Shown: positions 53,664 through 63,183, numbered from the stretch's first letter. The stretch is 64,000 nt of DNA from Pseudomarimonas salicorniae (GCF_023156535.1 NZ_JALNMH010000001.1:496001-560000); one strand, 5' to 3'. Translations and numbers: made by a program. The notes: generated by a model not told the origin, from the sequence alone.

Positions 53664-56600
53664 TTATCCCAGCGGCCTGCCGTTCGTCGGCTTTTCCGCG
53701 CGGGACTCGACGGATTCTCCGGGGCCGGGAACGCCGCGGCTGAGCACGAACCAGCCCGACCAGTGAGTGGGGTTTCTTAACGTCGGGATACGCCGAATCT
53801 CCGCAGTCGCGACCGCGAGGGCGCGCTCGGGATCGGCAGGGTGCTGCTTCAGCGCACGGTGGAAGGCCAGCGAGAAGGCCAGCGCGGCGCGATCGCCGAC
53901 CGCCCAGCGCGCTCCGACCACGGACCCGGCGCCAGCCTCGGCCAGGCTGGAGGCCACGCCCCCGATGCCGATCCCCTGGCGGCCGGCGCCCTGTCCGGTT
54001 TCGCAGGCAGAGAGCACCACCAGCGCAGCCTTCACCGGTGAGGTGCGCAGGCGGTAGGCGCTTACAAAATCGGGCCTGCCTTCGGCGTCGGCCATCCAAA
54101 GACCCGAGCCCTCATAGTGGGTCCTGGATGCGCGGCCATGCGCTGCCAGATGGACCAGGGCATCCTGGTCGGCGAGCGCCTCGAATAGCCGCCCGCGGCT
54201 TGCCCGCGCTTCGCTCCGGCCATGCGCATCCGCCGGCCAGATCGCGTGGACTTCTGAAACCTCCCTCGACACCGCGGACAGTTCGGGCAGCGGAGAACCA
54301 CCCGAGGCATCCACGCCGAGCGCCCAGACCCTGGAAGGGGTTGGGCGGTCCGTATTGCCGGGAAAGATGACCCAGCCCACCGCCGTATGGGCCGCCCCCG
54401 GCAGGACGATATCCAGTGGCAGAACTGCCAGCTCGCGGTGCATCAGCAGCCACAAGCGCTCGACACTCTCGTCCACCCATCTATGTAGTCCGAGCGCCTC
54501 GCGCAGGTGCCGACTGTACTCGGCCACTTGGTCGCCATCGGCATGGCCGTCAGACAGGGCATCGACCAGGCCGTTGCGCGCCCCGCGCAGGCCCTGCACG
54601 TCCATCGGCCACCAGGACCAGGCCGCACCATCAAACACCAGCCAGCCCCCGGCGCGTCGGCCAATCAGCGGTGCCGCGAAGCGCTGATTCTTGCCCAACA
54701 CCAGCCGCTCCGTGCCCGGGAGACGCTGTGGTCCACCGGTTTCTGCTTGGCTCTCGGCATCGATGAGCGCCAGATGCAGCGATCCTGAAGCCACCTCGGG
54801 GCCATTGCCCCCCGGAAGCAGTTCAAGCCCGAGCTGCTTCTCCAGCTTCAGCAGCAGCTCGGAGTCCTCGACACCGCCGGTGGCCGAATGGGCATCGGCC
54901 AGCTTCCAAAGTAGAGCCCGTATTGTTTCGGCCCGACCTGCGGAAACTGGTCCTTCCGGCTGAAATGCGAGTAGCTCCACCACGATGCCGTGAAGCTGGC
55001 CGGAAAGCGCGTCGCGCAGCGCCGGCGATCGTAGGGAGCGAACCACCGGAATCACCCGCGCGAAGAGGCGCGTGGCCTGCGCCAGCGCCGCCTCATCGTC
55101 GCCCATCTCCGCCAGCTCATGTACCAACCGCTCCCCGATGCGCATGGCCAGGAGCAGCTGGTCCGCAGCCAGCGCTACGTCCAGTTCCTCTTGCCAGGAT
55201 GGTCGCGCCTCATCAGCGCGCCCCAACTCGGCAGTGATGAGCGCCTTCTGCAGCTTCAAGCGAGGGGTGAGATCACCAGGCAGGCGCTCAAGCGCCTCTG
55301 CAGCCTGCATATCACGCCCGGCCGCCAACAGGGCCTCGGAAAGGCGCATCCAGGCGCTCTGCTCGGTAAGCAGATCGTTGGCCTGATCGACATCTTCCAA
55401 CGCCTCGCGTGCGAACTCGATAGCGTCGGCCGAGCGATCGAGTGCGGTATGGGTCACCGATTTGGCGAGCCGGATCTTTATTCTTAGATGGACATGCGGG
55501 GTGCCTGCAATTCTCTGTTCTGCTTGGTCGTAGTACTCCAAGGCCCGGATAGGCTCTCCTGCCAGAAGAAAATTGGTGCCAATCAGGAAATCGGTGTGTG
55601 CCGACCAGACCGGGTCCATTACCTGATCGTAGTGACGCCTGAGTTGACGGAGCAGCTTGAGCGCGGCTCCGAACTGCCCCCGCCAAGTCTGGAATTGGGC
55701 TCGCTGCCTCAGTAGAGCAGCGCGCAAGGATGGATCAACCGTTCCGACGGCAGTCCTTTCTGCCTCGTTCAGTTGAGCGAACGCTTCGTCGTAGCGCCCA
55801 AGGCTGGAGAGCGCGGTGGCACGGTTAAGCTGCGTTCGAAGCGCGCTGTCGCTCTCGCCCAAACGACGATGGGTGGCTATGACTCTGGCGTAACAGTCGA
55901 CCGCCCGCTCCGGGTCCCCGGACAGGCGCAGATGCAGGCAAAGCTCCTGGCGGGCAACGGCCGCATAGTAGTCGTCGCCAAGACTACGGAACCGCTCCTC
56001 CGCCGCGCCCAGATGTCGGCGCGCCGGCTCGGGAGCCAGCATCAAGAGCATCTGGCCAGCTATCAACTCTGCATGGGCCGAAAGCTTCTCGTCTCCGCGC
56101 GATTCAGCGCGCGATTGCAACCGCTCTGCCCACGCTGCGGCAATGCCTCGTTGGCTGCCGGTGATCGCCAGCAACAGGGCCTGATGCTCGATCCAGTCAA
56201 CCGCCTTCCCGTCGCCGGCCGAACGCCAAAGCGCCCCGGCCATCCGGCCGACCCACCGCATCGCCTTGAGCGGCGCGGCGCTCTTCGAAAGCCGGGCATG
56301 CGCCCCGGCAAGGTCCACCAGCAGCGCCTGGCGCTGGGCTGCGGGATCCAGCGCGTCGAGACATTCGAGTTCGACCCGGGGCAGTCGCGAGTCGGGTCCC
56401 GCTGCGTGGCGCAGGGGGAGCGTCAGCATGCGGGATTCGCCGGAGGCGGGGACATGCAGCGGCAGCCGACCGGAGCGCTCCGGCCAGACCGGCAGCGGGG
56501 CGCCGTCGGCCAGCACTTCCCATTCGGCGCCGGTCATCTCGATCCAGCCGACCAGGGCCTGGCCAGGCGCGGGGCGGGTGATCTCGATGCGATCGGCGCT

Positions 56601-56690
56601 GACCACCACCTGGTCGCCGGCATCGCAGGCGGCGGCCGCCGCGCGGCAGGCCAGTGCGATCAGCAGCATGACGGCGAGGCGTATCAGCAT
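53664..56690 (-). CDS. exported TPR - CHAT domain protein (caspase-like)
   Basis: This is a 1008-residue protein. The start at 56690 gives a signal peptide (MLIRLAVMLLIALACRAAAA); an earlier ATG at 56732 does not. Residues about 25-125 look beta-rich. Residues about 190-560 are tetratricopeptide-like helices (ALRTQLNRATALSSLGRYDE, AIEFAREALEDVDQANDL). The C-terminal CHAT domain (about 720-990) has the caspase-type dyad His851 in ALVHLAAHGRAS and Cys896 in LVVLSACETGQG, followed by GGVASSLAEAGAGSVVGARW. An intact dyad predicts a peptidase. Export to the periplasm is notable, since the best-studied CHAT proteases act in the cytoplasm. Confidence 0.9.
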   Translation of the reverse strand: MLIRLAVMLLIALACRAAAAACDAGDQVVVSADRIEITRPAPGQALVGWIEMTGAEWEVLADGAPLPVWPERSGRLPLHVPASGESRMLTLPLRHAAGPDSRLPRVELECLDALDPAAQRQALLVDLAGAHARLSKSAAPLKAMRWVGRMAGALWRSAGDGKAVDWIEHQALLLAITGSQRGIAAAWAERLQSRAESRGDEKLSAHAELIAGQMLLMLAPEPARRHLGAAEERFRSLGDDYYAAVARQELCLHLRLSGDPERAVDCYARVIATHRRLGESDSALRTQLNRATALSSLGRYDEAFAQLNEAERTAVGTVDPSLRAALLRQRAQFQTWRGQFGAALKLLRQLRRHYDQVMDPVWSAHTDFLIGTNFLLAGEPIRALEYYDQAEQRIAGTPHVHLRIKIRLAKSVTHTALDRSADAIEFAREALEDVDQANDLLTEQSAWMRLSEALLAAGRDMQAAEALERLPGDLTPRLKLQKALITAELGRADEARPSWQEELDVALAADQLLLAMRIGERLVHELAEMGDDEAALAQATRLFARVIPVVRSLRSPALRDALSGQLHGIVVELLAFQPEGPVSAGRAETIRALLWKLADAHSATGGVEDSELLLKLEKQLGLELLPGGNGPEVASGSLHLALIDAESQAETGGPQRLPGTERLVLGKNQRFAAPLIGRRAGGWLVFDGAAWSWWPMDVQGLRGARNGLVDALSDGHADGDQVAEYSRHLREALGLHRWVDESVERLWLLMHRELAVLPLDIVLPGAAHTAVGWVIFPGNTDRPTPSRVWALGVDASGGSPLPELSAVSREVSEVHAIWPADAHGRSEARASRGRLFEALADQDALVHLAAHGRASRTHYEGSGLWMADAEGRPDFVSAYRLRTSPVKAALVVLSACETGQGAGRQGIGIGGVASSLAEAGAGSVVGARWAVGDRAALAFSLAFHRALKQHPADPERALAVATAEIRRIPTLRNPTHWSGWFVLSRGVPGPGESVESRAEKPTNGRPLG

Positions 56691-56783
56691 GCCGGCATGA
56701 TGCGTGAGGCAGGTTTCGCTTGCGAGCAGCACGGCCGCGGTCGGCGCACGCTGGCACGCCGTCCGCGGCCCTCCAGCGGACCG

Positions 56784-59396
56784 CTAGGCAGCCCGGCTGG
56801 CCTCAAGGAAGTCCTGGGCGAAGCGCTGCAGGACGCCGCCGGCCTCGTAGATGGCCACTTCCTCGCCGGTATCCAGTCGGCAGCGCACCGGCACCTCGAC
56901 GGTCTCGCCGCTGCGGCGGTGGATGCGCAGGGTGAGGGTGGCGCCGGGGGTGCGTTCGCCGGTGATGTCGTAGGTTTCGGTGCCGTCGAGGCCGAGGGTC
57001 AGGCGCGTGGTGCCGGGAAGGAATTCGCAGGGCAGCACGCCCATGCCGATCAGGTTGGTGCGGTGGATGCGCTCGAAGCCTTCCGCAACGATCACCTCGA
57101 CGCCGGCGAGACGCACGCCCTTGGCCGCCCAGTCGCGCGAGCTGCCCTGGCCGTAGTCGGCCCCGGCAATGATGATCAGCGGCTGGCTGCGCTCCATGTA
57201 GGTCTCGATCGCTTCCCACATGCGCATGACCTTGCCCTCGGGCTCGACGCGGGCCAGCGAACCCTGGCGCACCTTGCCGTTCTCGTCGCGGACCATCTCG
57301 TTGAACAGCTTGGGGTTGGCAAACGTGGCGCGCTGCGCGGTCAGATGGTCGCCGCGGTGGGTGGCGTAGGAATTGAAGTCCTCTTCCGGCAGGCCCATCT
57401 TCGCCAGGTACTCGCCGGCGGCGCTGTCGAGCAGGATCGCGTTGCTCGGCGAGAGATGGTCGGTGGTGATGTTGTCCGGCAGGATGGCCAGCGGGCGCAG
57501 GTCGCGCAGCGTGCGCGGCTTGGCCAGCGCACCTTCCCAGTAGGGCGGGCGGCGGATGTAGGTCGATTTCGGCCGCCAGTCGTACAGCGGGCTGACCTTC
57601 TCGCCGTGCTCGACGCGCACCGAGAACATCGGGTCATAGACACGGCGGTACTGTTCGGGCTTCACCGACTGTTTCACCACGGCGTCGATCTCTGCATCGC
57701 TCGGCCAGAGGTCCATCAGGGTGATCGGCGTGCCGTCCTCGCGATGGCCCAGCGCGTCCTTCTCGATGTCGAAGCGGATGGTCCCGGCGATCGCGTAGGC
57801 GACGACCAGCGGCGGTGACGCCAGGAAGGCCTGCTTGGCGTACGGGTGGATACGACCGTCGAAGTTGCGGTTGCCGGAGAGCACGGCCACCGAGTAGAGG
57901 TCGCGTTCGATGATCTCCTGCTGGATGGCCGGGTCCAGCGCCCCGGACATGCCGTTGCAGGTGGTGCAGGCAAAGGCCACCACGCCAAAACCCAGCTGTT
58001 CCAGCTCCGAGGTCAGCCCGGCCTCGTCGAGATACAGCGCGACAGCCTTGGAGCCGGGCGCCAGCGAGCTCTTCACCCAGGGTTTGCGCGAGAGGCCGAG
58101 CGCATTGGCCTTTTTGGCCAGCAGGCCGGCGGCGATGACGTTGCGCGGGTTGGAGGTATTGGTGCAGGAGGTGATCGCGGCGATGATCACCGCGCCGTCC
58201 GGCAGCTTGCCCTCGGCCTCCTCGGCGCGGGCCTTGTCGAGGCCCACCGCGATGCCGCGCGCGGCCAGCTCGCTGGTGGCCAGGCGCGCATGCGGGTTGG
58301 ATGGGCCGGCCATGGTGCGCACCACGCTGGACAGGTCGAAGTGCAGGGTGCGCTCGTACTGCGCGTTCTTGAGCGCATCGGCCCAGAGGCCGGCGGTCCT
58401 GGCGTAGGTCTCGACCAGCGACACCTGTTCGTCGGTGCGGCCGGTCAGGCGCAGGTAGTCCAGCGTGTTGTCGTCGATGAAGAACAGCGCGGCCGTGGCG
58501 CCGTACTCCGGCGCCATGTTGGAGATCGTCGCGCGGTCACCCACGGTCAGCGCCGCCGCGCCCTCGCCGCGGAACTCGAGGTAGGCGCCGACCACGCGCT
58601 GCTTGCGCAGGAACTCGGTCAGGGAGAGCACGATGTCGGTGGCGGTGATGCCGGGCTGCGGGCGACCGCTCAGCTCGACGCCGACGATTTCGGGCAGGCG
58701 CATCCATGAGGCGCGGCCGAGCATGACGTTCTCGGCCTCGAGCCCGCCGACGCCCACCGCGATCACGCCCAGCGCGTCGACGTGCGGCGTATGGCTGTCG
58801 GTGCCGACGCAGGTGTCCGGGAAGGCGACGCCGTCCTGGGTGTAGATCACCGGCGACATCTTCTCCAGGTTGATCTGATGCATGATCCCGTTGCCCGGGG
58901 GGATCACGTCGACGTTGCGGAAGCTCTGCTTGGTCCAGTCGATGAAGTGGAAGCGGTCCTCGTTGCGCCGGTCCTCGATGGCGCGGTTCTTCTCGAAGGC
59001 GTCGGGCACATAGCCGCCGCACTCGACGGCCAGCGAGTGGTCGACGATCAGCTGCACCGGCACGACGGGATTCACCGCCGCCGGATCGCCACCCTGCTCG
59101 GCGATCGCATCGCGCAGGCCGGCAAGGTCGACCAGGGCGGTCTGGCCGAGGATGTCGTGGCAGACCACGCGTGCCGGGAACCAGGGGAAGTCGCGCTCGC
59201 GCTTGCGGTGGACGATCTGCTCGAGGCACTCGCGCAGGATCGCCGGCTCGCACTTGCGGACGATGTTCTCGGCATGCACGCGGGCGGTGTAGGACAGACC
59301 GTCCCAGGCGCCGGGTTGCAGCGCCTCCACCGCCTCGCGGGCGTCGAACCAGTCGAGCTTGGTGCCGGGAAGGGGTTTGCGGTGGGCGCTGTTCAT
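56784..59396 (-). CDS. acnD: Fe/S-dependent 2-methylisocitrate dehydratase AcnD
   Basis: This is an 870-residue aconitase-family enzyme. The N-terminus (RKPLPGTKLDWFDAREAVEA) and length match AcnD rather than housekeeping AcnA (about 890-920 residues). Cluster cysteines lie in AITSCTNTSNP and FACTTCNGMSG; substrate loops include GTDSHTPHVDALG and ADYGQGSSRDWAAKG. AcnD converts 2-methylcitrate to an isomer of 2-methylaconitate, which PrpF isomerises, in propionate breakdown. prpF lies 1 kb away on the same strand, but a tonB-like gene on the other strand separates them. prpB and prpC are not in the window. Confidence 0.92.
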   Translation of the reverse strand: MNSAHRKPLPGTKLDWFDAREAVEALQPGAWDGLSYTARVHAENIVRKCEPAILRECLEQIVHRKRERDFPWFPARVVCHDILGQTALVDLAGLRDAIAEQGGDPAAVNPVVPVQLIVDHSLAVECGGYVPDAFEKNRAIEDRRNEDRFHFIDWTKQSFRNVDVIPPGNGIMHQINLEKMSPVIYTQDGVAFPDTCVGTDSHTPHVDALGVIAVGVGGLEAENVMLGRASWMRLPEIVGVELSGRPQPGITATDIVLSLTEFLRKQRVVGAYLEFRGEGAAALTVGDRATISNMAPEYGATAALFFIDDNTLDYLRLTGRTDEQVSLVETYARTAGLWADALKNAQYERTLHFDLSSVVRTMAGPSNPHARLATSELAARGIAVGLDKARAEEAEGKLPDGAVIIAAITSCTNTSNPRNVIAAGLLAKKANALGLSRKPWVKSSLAPGSKAVALYLDEAGLTSELEQLGFGVVAFACTTCNGMSGALDPAIQQEIIERDLYSVAVLSGNRNFDGRIHPYAKQAFLASPPLVVAYAIAGTIRFDIEKDALGHREDGTPITLMDLWPSDAEIDAVVKQSVKPEQYRRVYDPMFSVRVEHGEKVSPLYDWRPKSTYIRRPPYWEGALAKPRTLRDLRPLAILPDNITTDHLSPSNAILLDSAAGEYLAKMGLPEEDFNSYATHRGDHLTAQRATFANPKLFNEMVRDENGKVRQGSLARVEPEGKVMRMWEAIETYMERSQPLIIIAGADYGQGSSRDWAAKGVRLAGVEVIVAEGFERIHRTNLIGMGVLPCEFLPGTTRLTLGLDGTETYDITGERTPGATLTLRIHRRSGETVEVPVRCRLDTGEEVAIYEAGGVLQRFAQDFLEASRAA

Positions 59397-59748
59397 CGGT
59401 TTTCCTGAGGGGAAAAGCGCAATTATCGACCCGCGGGCGGCCGCGGGTCACCTCGATACTCCAGCCGAAGGGAGCGATGGCGCCCGCGAGGCCCTTTTGT
59501 TCCCTCCGTCGCCGGGCGGGATCGGCTCCCGCGCGATCCAGGACCGGCCGCAGATGAGGTCGATCATCGCCTGCAGGTCAGGCCTGTGGCCGCCTGCGTT
59601 GCGGCGAGCCGTCAACGATGGCCGTAGAGGACTGAACGGACAGCGAAGCGCGCCCGATCATGCTTGGCGCCGGTTCAGCTGCGCCACCCCAGCCTCGAAG
59701 CAGGGACGACCTGGCCGCGCTGGACCGCGCTTGCGAAGGGGGATGCAC
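59397..59748. other. divergent spacer between acnD and the tonB-like gene
   Basis: These 352 bases must hold both promoters. A perfect 9-bp hairpin or operator-like palindrome (GACCCGCGG, GCGG, CCGCGGGTC; 59428-59449) lies 32 bases upstream of the acnD start. No gene is supported. Confidence 0.45.
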
Positions 59749-60426
59749 ATGGTTCTGCAACGCTGGCAGTTCGACTGGCACCACATCCGGTTCGACCGCA
59801 GCACGGGCTGGGCGCTGGCCCTCGTGGTGAATGCCGCCCTGCTGCTCATGCTCACCCTGCCCCTGCGTCCGCAGGGGCCTGACATCGCGCCGGTCGATCC
59901 GCCACCACCGGTCGAGTGGATCGTGCTGCAGCCCTCGCCGCCGGTGCCGCCAGCCCCGTCTGCCCCGCAGGCTCCAGCGCATCCCAGATCGGTCCTCGGC
60001 GAGGTGCTGCGCAGCGAGGCGCCGCCGATCGAGGCGGCCCGGCTGATCGCCCAGCCCGAGGCGACGCCGGGAGAGCGCGACGCGCCGCTCGTGTCGTTCG
60101 AGACGCCGTCCCGGTCGCTGTCCACGCCCGCCTTCAGCGGCAACGCCGAAGCCAGCATCGACTACGAGTTCGCCCCGGCCCCGCCGTATCCGCGCGCCGA
60201 GCTACGCCGTGGCGTGGAGGGCACGGTCCTTCTGCGCATCGAGGTCGATGCCTCGGGCAGGGTGCTGCGGGTCGAGGTCGAGCAGAGCAGCGGCCACCCG
60301 CGTCTTGACCGCGCTGCCCGGCAGCAGGTGGAGCGCCACTGGCGGTTCAAACCCGGCCAGCGCAACGGCGCGCCCGTGGCCGGCTGGGTGAAGGTGCCGA
60401 TCGAATTCAGCCTGCGCGGCGGTTGA
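59749..60426 (+). CDS. TonB family energy transducer
   Basis: This is a 225-residue TonB-like protein. ATG 59749 is chosen because GAAGGGGG ends about six bases before it; the closer ATG at 59743 is too near. A single membrane anchor (GWALALVVNAALLLMLTL) precedes a Pro-rich spacer (PPVPPAPSAPQAPAHP). The C-terminal TonB domain is clear: PPYPRAELRRGVEGTVLLRI, SSGHPRLDRAARQQV and HWRFKPGQRNGAPVAGW. It would couple the proton gradient to outer-membrane receptors. No exbB, exbD or TonB-dependent receptor gene is nearby, and it splits acnD from prpF. Confidence 0.9.
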   Translation: MVLQRWQFDWHHIRFDRSTGWALALVVNAALLLMLTLPLRPQGPDIAPVDPPPPVEWIVLQPSPPVPPAPSAPQAPAHPRSVLGEVLRSEAPPIEAARLIAQPEATPGERDAPLVSFETPSRSLSTPAFSGNAEASIDYEFAPAPPYPRAELRRGVEGTVLLRIEVDASGRVLRVEVEQSSGHPRLDRAARQQVERHWRFKPGQRNGAPVAGWVKVPIEFSLRGG

Positions 60427-60444
60427 AGGCGCGGGCTGGCGGCC

Positions 60445-61635
60445 TCAGTCGCCTAGGGTGCCTGCCGGCACGCGGACGCTGCCCTCCATCAGGATGCGCG
60501 CGCTGCGGCTCATCAGGGCGCGGCGGACCTGCCACTGCCCATTGACCTGCTCGGCCTCGGCGCCGACCCGCATGCTGCCGGAAGGATGGCCGAAAGTGAC
60601 GGCGGTGCGGGCGCCGCCGCCGGCGGCCTCGCTGACCAGGGTGCCGGGCACCGAGGCGGCGGTGGCCAGGGCCACGGCGGCGGTGCCCATCATGGCGTGA
60701 TGCAGCTTGCCCATCGACAGCGCGCGGGCCAGCAGGTCGATATCGGCGGCGGCGATCGGCTTGCCGCTGGAGGCCAGGTAGTCGGCCGAGGGCGCCACGA
60801 AGGCGACCTTGGGCGTGTGCTGCCGGGTGGCCGCCTCGGCGGGATCGCGGATCAGGCCCATGCGCAGGGCGCCGGCGGTGCGCAGGGCCTCGAACAGGGC
60901 CAGACGGGCCGGGTCGCCATTGATCGCCGGCTGCAGCTCGGACCCACTGCAGCCGATGTCGGCGGCGCGGACGAACACGGTCGGGATGCCGGCATTGATC
61001 AGGGTCGCCTCGATCCGGCCGAGGCCGGGCACCTCGAGCGTGTCGACCAGCTGGCCGGTCGGGAACATGGCGCCGCCCTCGCCCTCGTCGGCCGGGTCGA
61101 GGAACTCGAGCGGGATCTCGGCCGAGGGGAAGGTCACGCCGTCCAGCTCGAAATCGCCGTCCTCCTGCACCTCGCCGTCCGCCATCGGCACGTGGGCGAT
61201 GATGGTCTTGCCGATATTGGCCTGCCAGATGCGCACCGTGGCGCGGCCGTCGCGCGGCAGCTTCGATGCGTCCAGCATGCCCTTGGTGATGGCGAACGGG
61301 CCGACCGCCGAGCTGAGATTGCCGCAGTTGCCGCTCCAGTCGACGAAGGCGCTGTCGATGGAGACCTGGCCGTAGAGGTAGTCGACGTCGTGGTCGGGGC
61401 GGCTGCTCGGCGAGATGATCACGCACTTGCTGGTGCTGGAGGTCGCCCCGCCCATGCCGTCAGTGTGCTTGGCGTAGGGATCGGGGCTGCCGATCACCCG
61501 CAGCAGCAGCGCGTCGCGGGCCGCACCCGGCTGCCGGGCCGCCTCGGGCAGGTCGGCGAGGCGGAAGAACACGCCCTTGCTGGTGCCGCCACGCATGTAG
61601 GTGGCGAGGATGCGGAGCTGCGGACGCTGCGGCAT
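60445..61635 (-). CDS. prpF: 2-methylaconitate cis-trans isomerase PrpF
   Basis: This is a 396-residue enzyme with the DapF-like double fold. The N-terminal signature YMRGGTSKGVFFRLADLP, the catalytic Cys in WSGNCGNLSSAVGPFA and the C-terminal VTFGHPSGSMRVGAEAE identify PrpF. It isomerises the trans-2-methylaconitate made by AcnD so that housekeeping aconitase can continue the methylcitrate cycle. The gene follows the sigma-54 response regulator by 89 bases on the same strand and is convergent with the tonB-like gene (18 bases between stops). Confidence 0.95.
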   Translation of the reverse strand: MPQRPQLRILATYMRGGTSKGVFFRLADLPEAARQPGAARDALLLRVIGSPDPYAKHTDGMGGATSSTSKCVIISPSSRPDHDVDYLYGQVSIDSAFVDWSGNCGNLSSAVGPFAITKGMLDASKLPRDGRATVRIWQANIGKTIIAHVPMADGEVQEDGDFELDGVTFPSAEIPLEFLDPADEGEGGAMFPTGQLVDTLEVPGLGRIEATLINAGIPTVFVRAADIGCSGSELQPAINGDPARLALFEALRTAGALRMGLIRDPAEAATRQHTPKVAFVAPSADYLASSGKPIAAADIDLLARALSMGKLHHAMMGTAAVALATAASVPGTLVSEAAGGGARTAVTFGHPSGSMRVGAEAEQVNGQWQVRRALMSRSARILMEGSVRVPAGTLGD

Positions 61636-61724
61636 GGAGGGGCCTGCTGGAACGGAGAAGACAGCCGGCGATTATCCGGGCATTCGCAGTCCGCTGCAGG
61701 TCCGTCGCATCGGGCCGGGCGGCG

Positions 61725-63107
61725 CTATTCCTCGCCGCTGCCCAGACCGTACTTCTCCAGGCGGCGATACAGCGCGCCGCGGGACAGGCCAAGCTTGTCG
61801 GCGGCGCGCTGGATATTGCCCTCGCAGACCTCAAGGGCATGACGGACCATCGCCTCCTCGAGCTGTTCGAGGGTCATGTCGGCATCGACCACGCCACCGG
61901 CCGGGGACACCCCAGTGGTGCCGCCAAGGCCCAGTTCCTCGGCCTGGATCTGGCTGCCCGCTGCCATCAGCACGGCACGCTCGATGACGTGGCCGAGCTC
62001 GCGCACATTGCCGGGCCAGGGGTAGTCGCGCAGCCGCGCCAGGGCCGAGGGTGCGAAGTCGAGGCCATCGCGCTGGTAGCGGCGGGCGCAGCGCGCAAGG
62101 AAGTCGCGGGCCATCGGCTCGATGTCCTCGCGCCGCTGGCGCAGCGGCGGCAGGGTGATTTCCACGGTGTTGAGGCGGAACAGCAGATCCTTGCGGAAGC
62201 GGCCCGTCTCGACCTCCTCCTTCAGATCGGCATTGGTCGCCGAGACCAGCCGCACATCGACCTTGATCGTCCGCGATGAGCCGACGCGCTCGAACTCGCC
62301 CTCCTCCAGCACGCGCAGAAGTTTCGGCTGCTGCGCCGGCGGAATATTGGCGATCTCGTCGAGGAACAGGGTGCCGGCATCGGCCAGTTCGAAGCGGCCG
62401 ATGCGATCGCTCTTGGCGTCGGTGAATGCGCCCTTGACGTGGCCGAACATCTCCGACTCGAAGACGTGCTCGTTGATGCCGCCCATGTTGACCTTGATCA
62501 GCGAGCGCTGGGCGCGCCGGCTGAGCGCGTGGATGCGGCGGGCGACCACGCCCTTGCCGGTGCCGTTCTCGCCAAGCACCAGTACGTTGGCGTCGGTGGG
62601 CGCGATGCGCGCGATCATCTCCAGCACAGGGCGCATCGCCGGGCTCTCGGCGATGAAGGGCTCGTCACCGCCGCCCTTGAGCAGGGCGTTCTCGGCGTCC
62701 AGCCTCTCGGCGCGGCGGTGCTCGCGGGCCCAGGAAACCTGCGCACCGAGCACATTGAGCAGTCGCTGGTTGTCCCAGGGTTTCTCGATGAAGTCCGAGG
62801 CGCCGAGCTGCATGGCGCGCACGGCGAGGTCGATGCTGCCCCAGGCGGTCATCACCACCACCGGCATGCCGCCGTCGCCCTTCTTCAGGCCCTGCAGCAG
62901 CTCCAGCCCTTCCGCGCCGGAGGTCGTATCGCGGGTGTAGTTGAGGTCGATGAGGGCGGCGTCGAAGCCTTCCTTGGAAGCCTTCTCCAGCGCCTCCGCC
63001 GGGCTGCCGACGGTGACGCAGCCATAGCCTTCGGATTTCAGCAGAAGGCGCAGGGCGGTGAGCACGTCCGACTGGTCGTCGGCAATCAGGATGCGTGGGG
63101 TGGTCAT
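61725..63107 (-). CDS. sigma-54-dependent response regulator, NtrC type with GAFTDA loop
   Basis: This is a 460-residue regulator. The receiver domain (residues 5-125) has ILIADDQSD, phosphoacceptor Asp54 in ALIDLNYTRD, MTAWGS and the EKPWD Lys. The AAA+ domain has Walker A GENGTGKGVVAR, Walker B GTLFLDEIANIP and an arginine finger region. The sigma-54 contact loop reads GAFTDA instead of the canonical GAFTGA. The Fis-type helix-turn-helix is at the C-terminus (NIQRAADKLGLSRGALYRRL). It follows a MacB-like ATPase gene; such regulators usually have a kinase partner, but none is adjacent downstream. Confidence 0.93.
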   Translation of the reverse strand: MTTPRILIADDQSDVLTALRLLLKSEGYGCVTVGSPAEALEKASKEGFDAALIDLNYTRDTTSGAEGLELLQGLKKGDGGMPVVVMTAWGSIDLAVRAMQLGASDFIEKPWDNQRLLNVLGAQVSWAREHRRAERLDAENALLKGGGDEPFIAESPAMRPVLEMIARIAPTDANVLVLGENGTGKGVVARRIHALSRRAQRSLIKVNMGGINEHVFESEMFGHVKGAFTDAKSDRIGRFELADAGTLFLDEIANIPPAQQPKLLRVLEEGEFERVGSSRTIKVDVRLVSATNADLKEEVETGRFRKDLLFRLNTVEITLPPLRQRREDIEPMARDFLARCARRYQRDGLDFAPSALARLRDYPWPGNVRELGHVIERAVLMAAGSQIQAEELGLGGTTGVSPAGGVVDADMTLEQLEEAMVRHALEVCEGNIQRAADKLGLSRGALYRRLEKYGLGSGEE

Positions 63108-63183
63108 GGCGGAAGTCTACCCGGCGGGCGCGTCCGCGCAGCCTCCCTGCAGCCTCCGACGTGGAGGGCGTGAGGCTTCGCCA

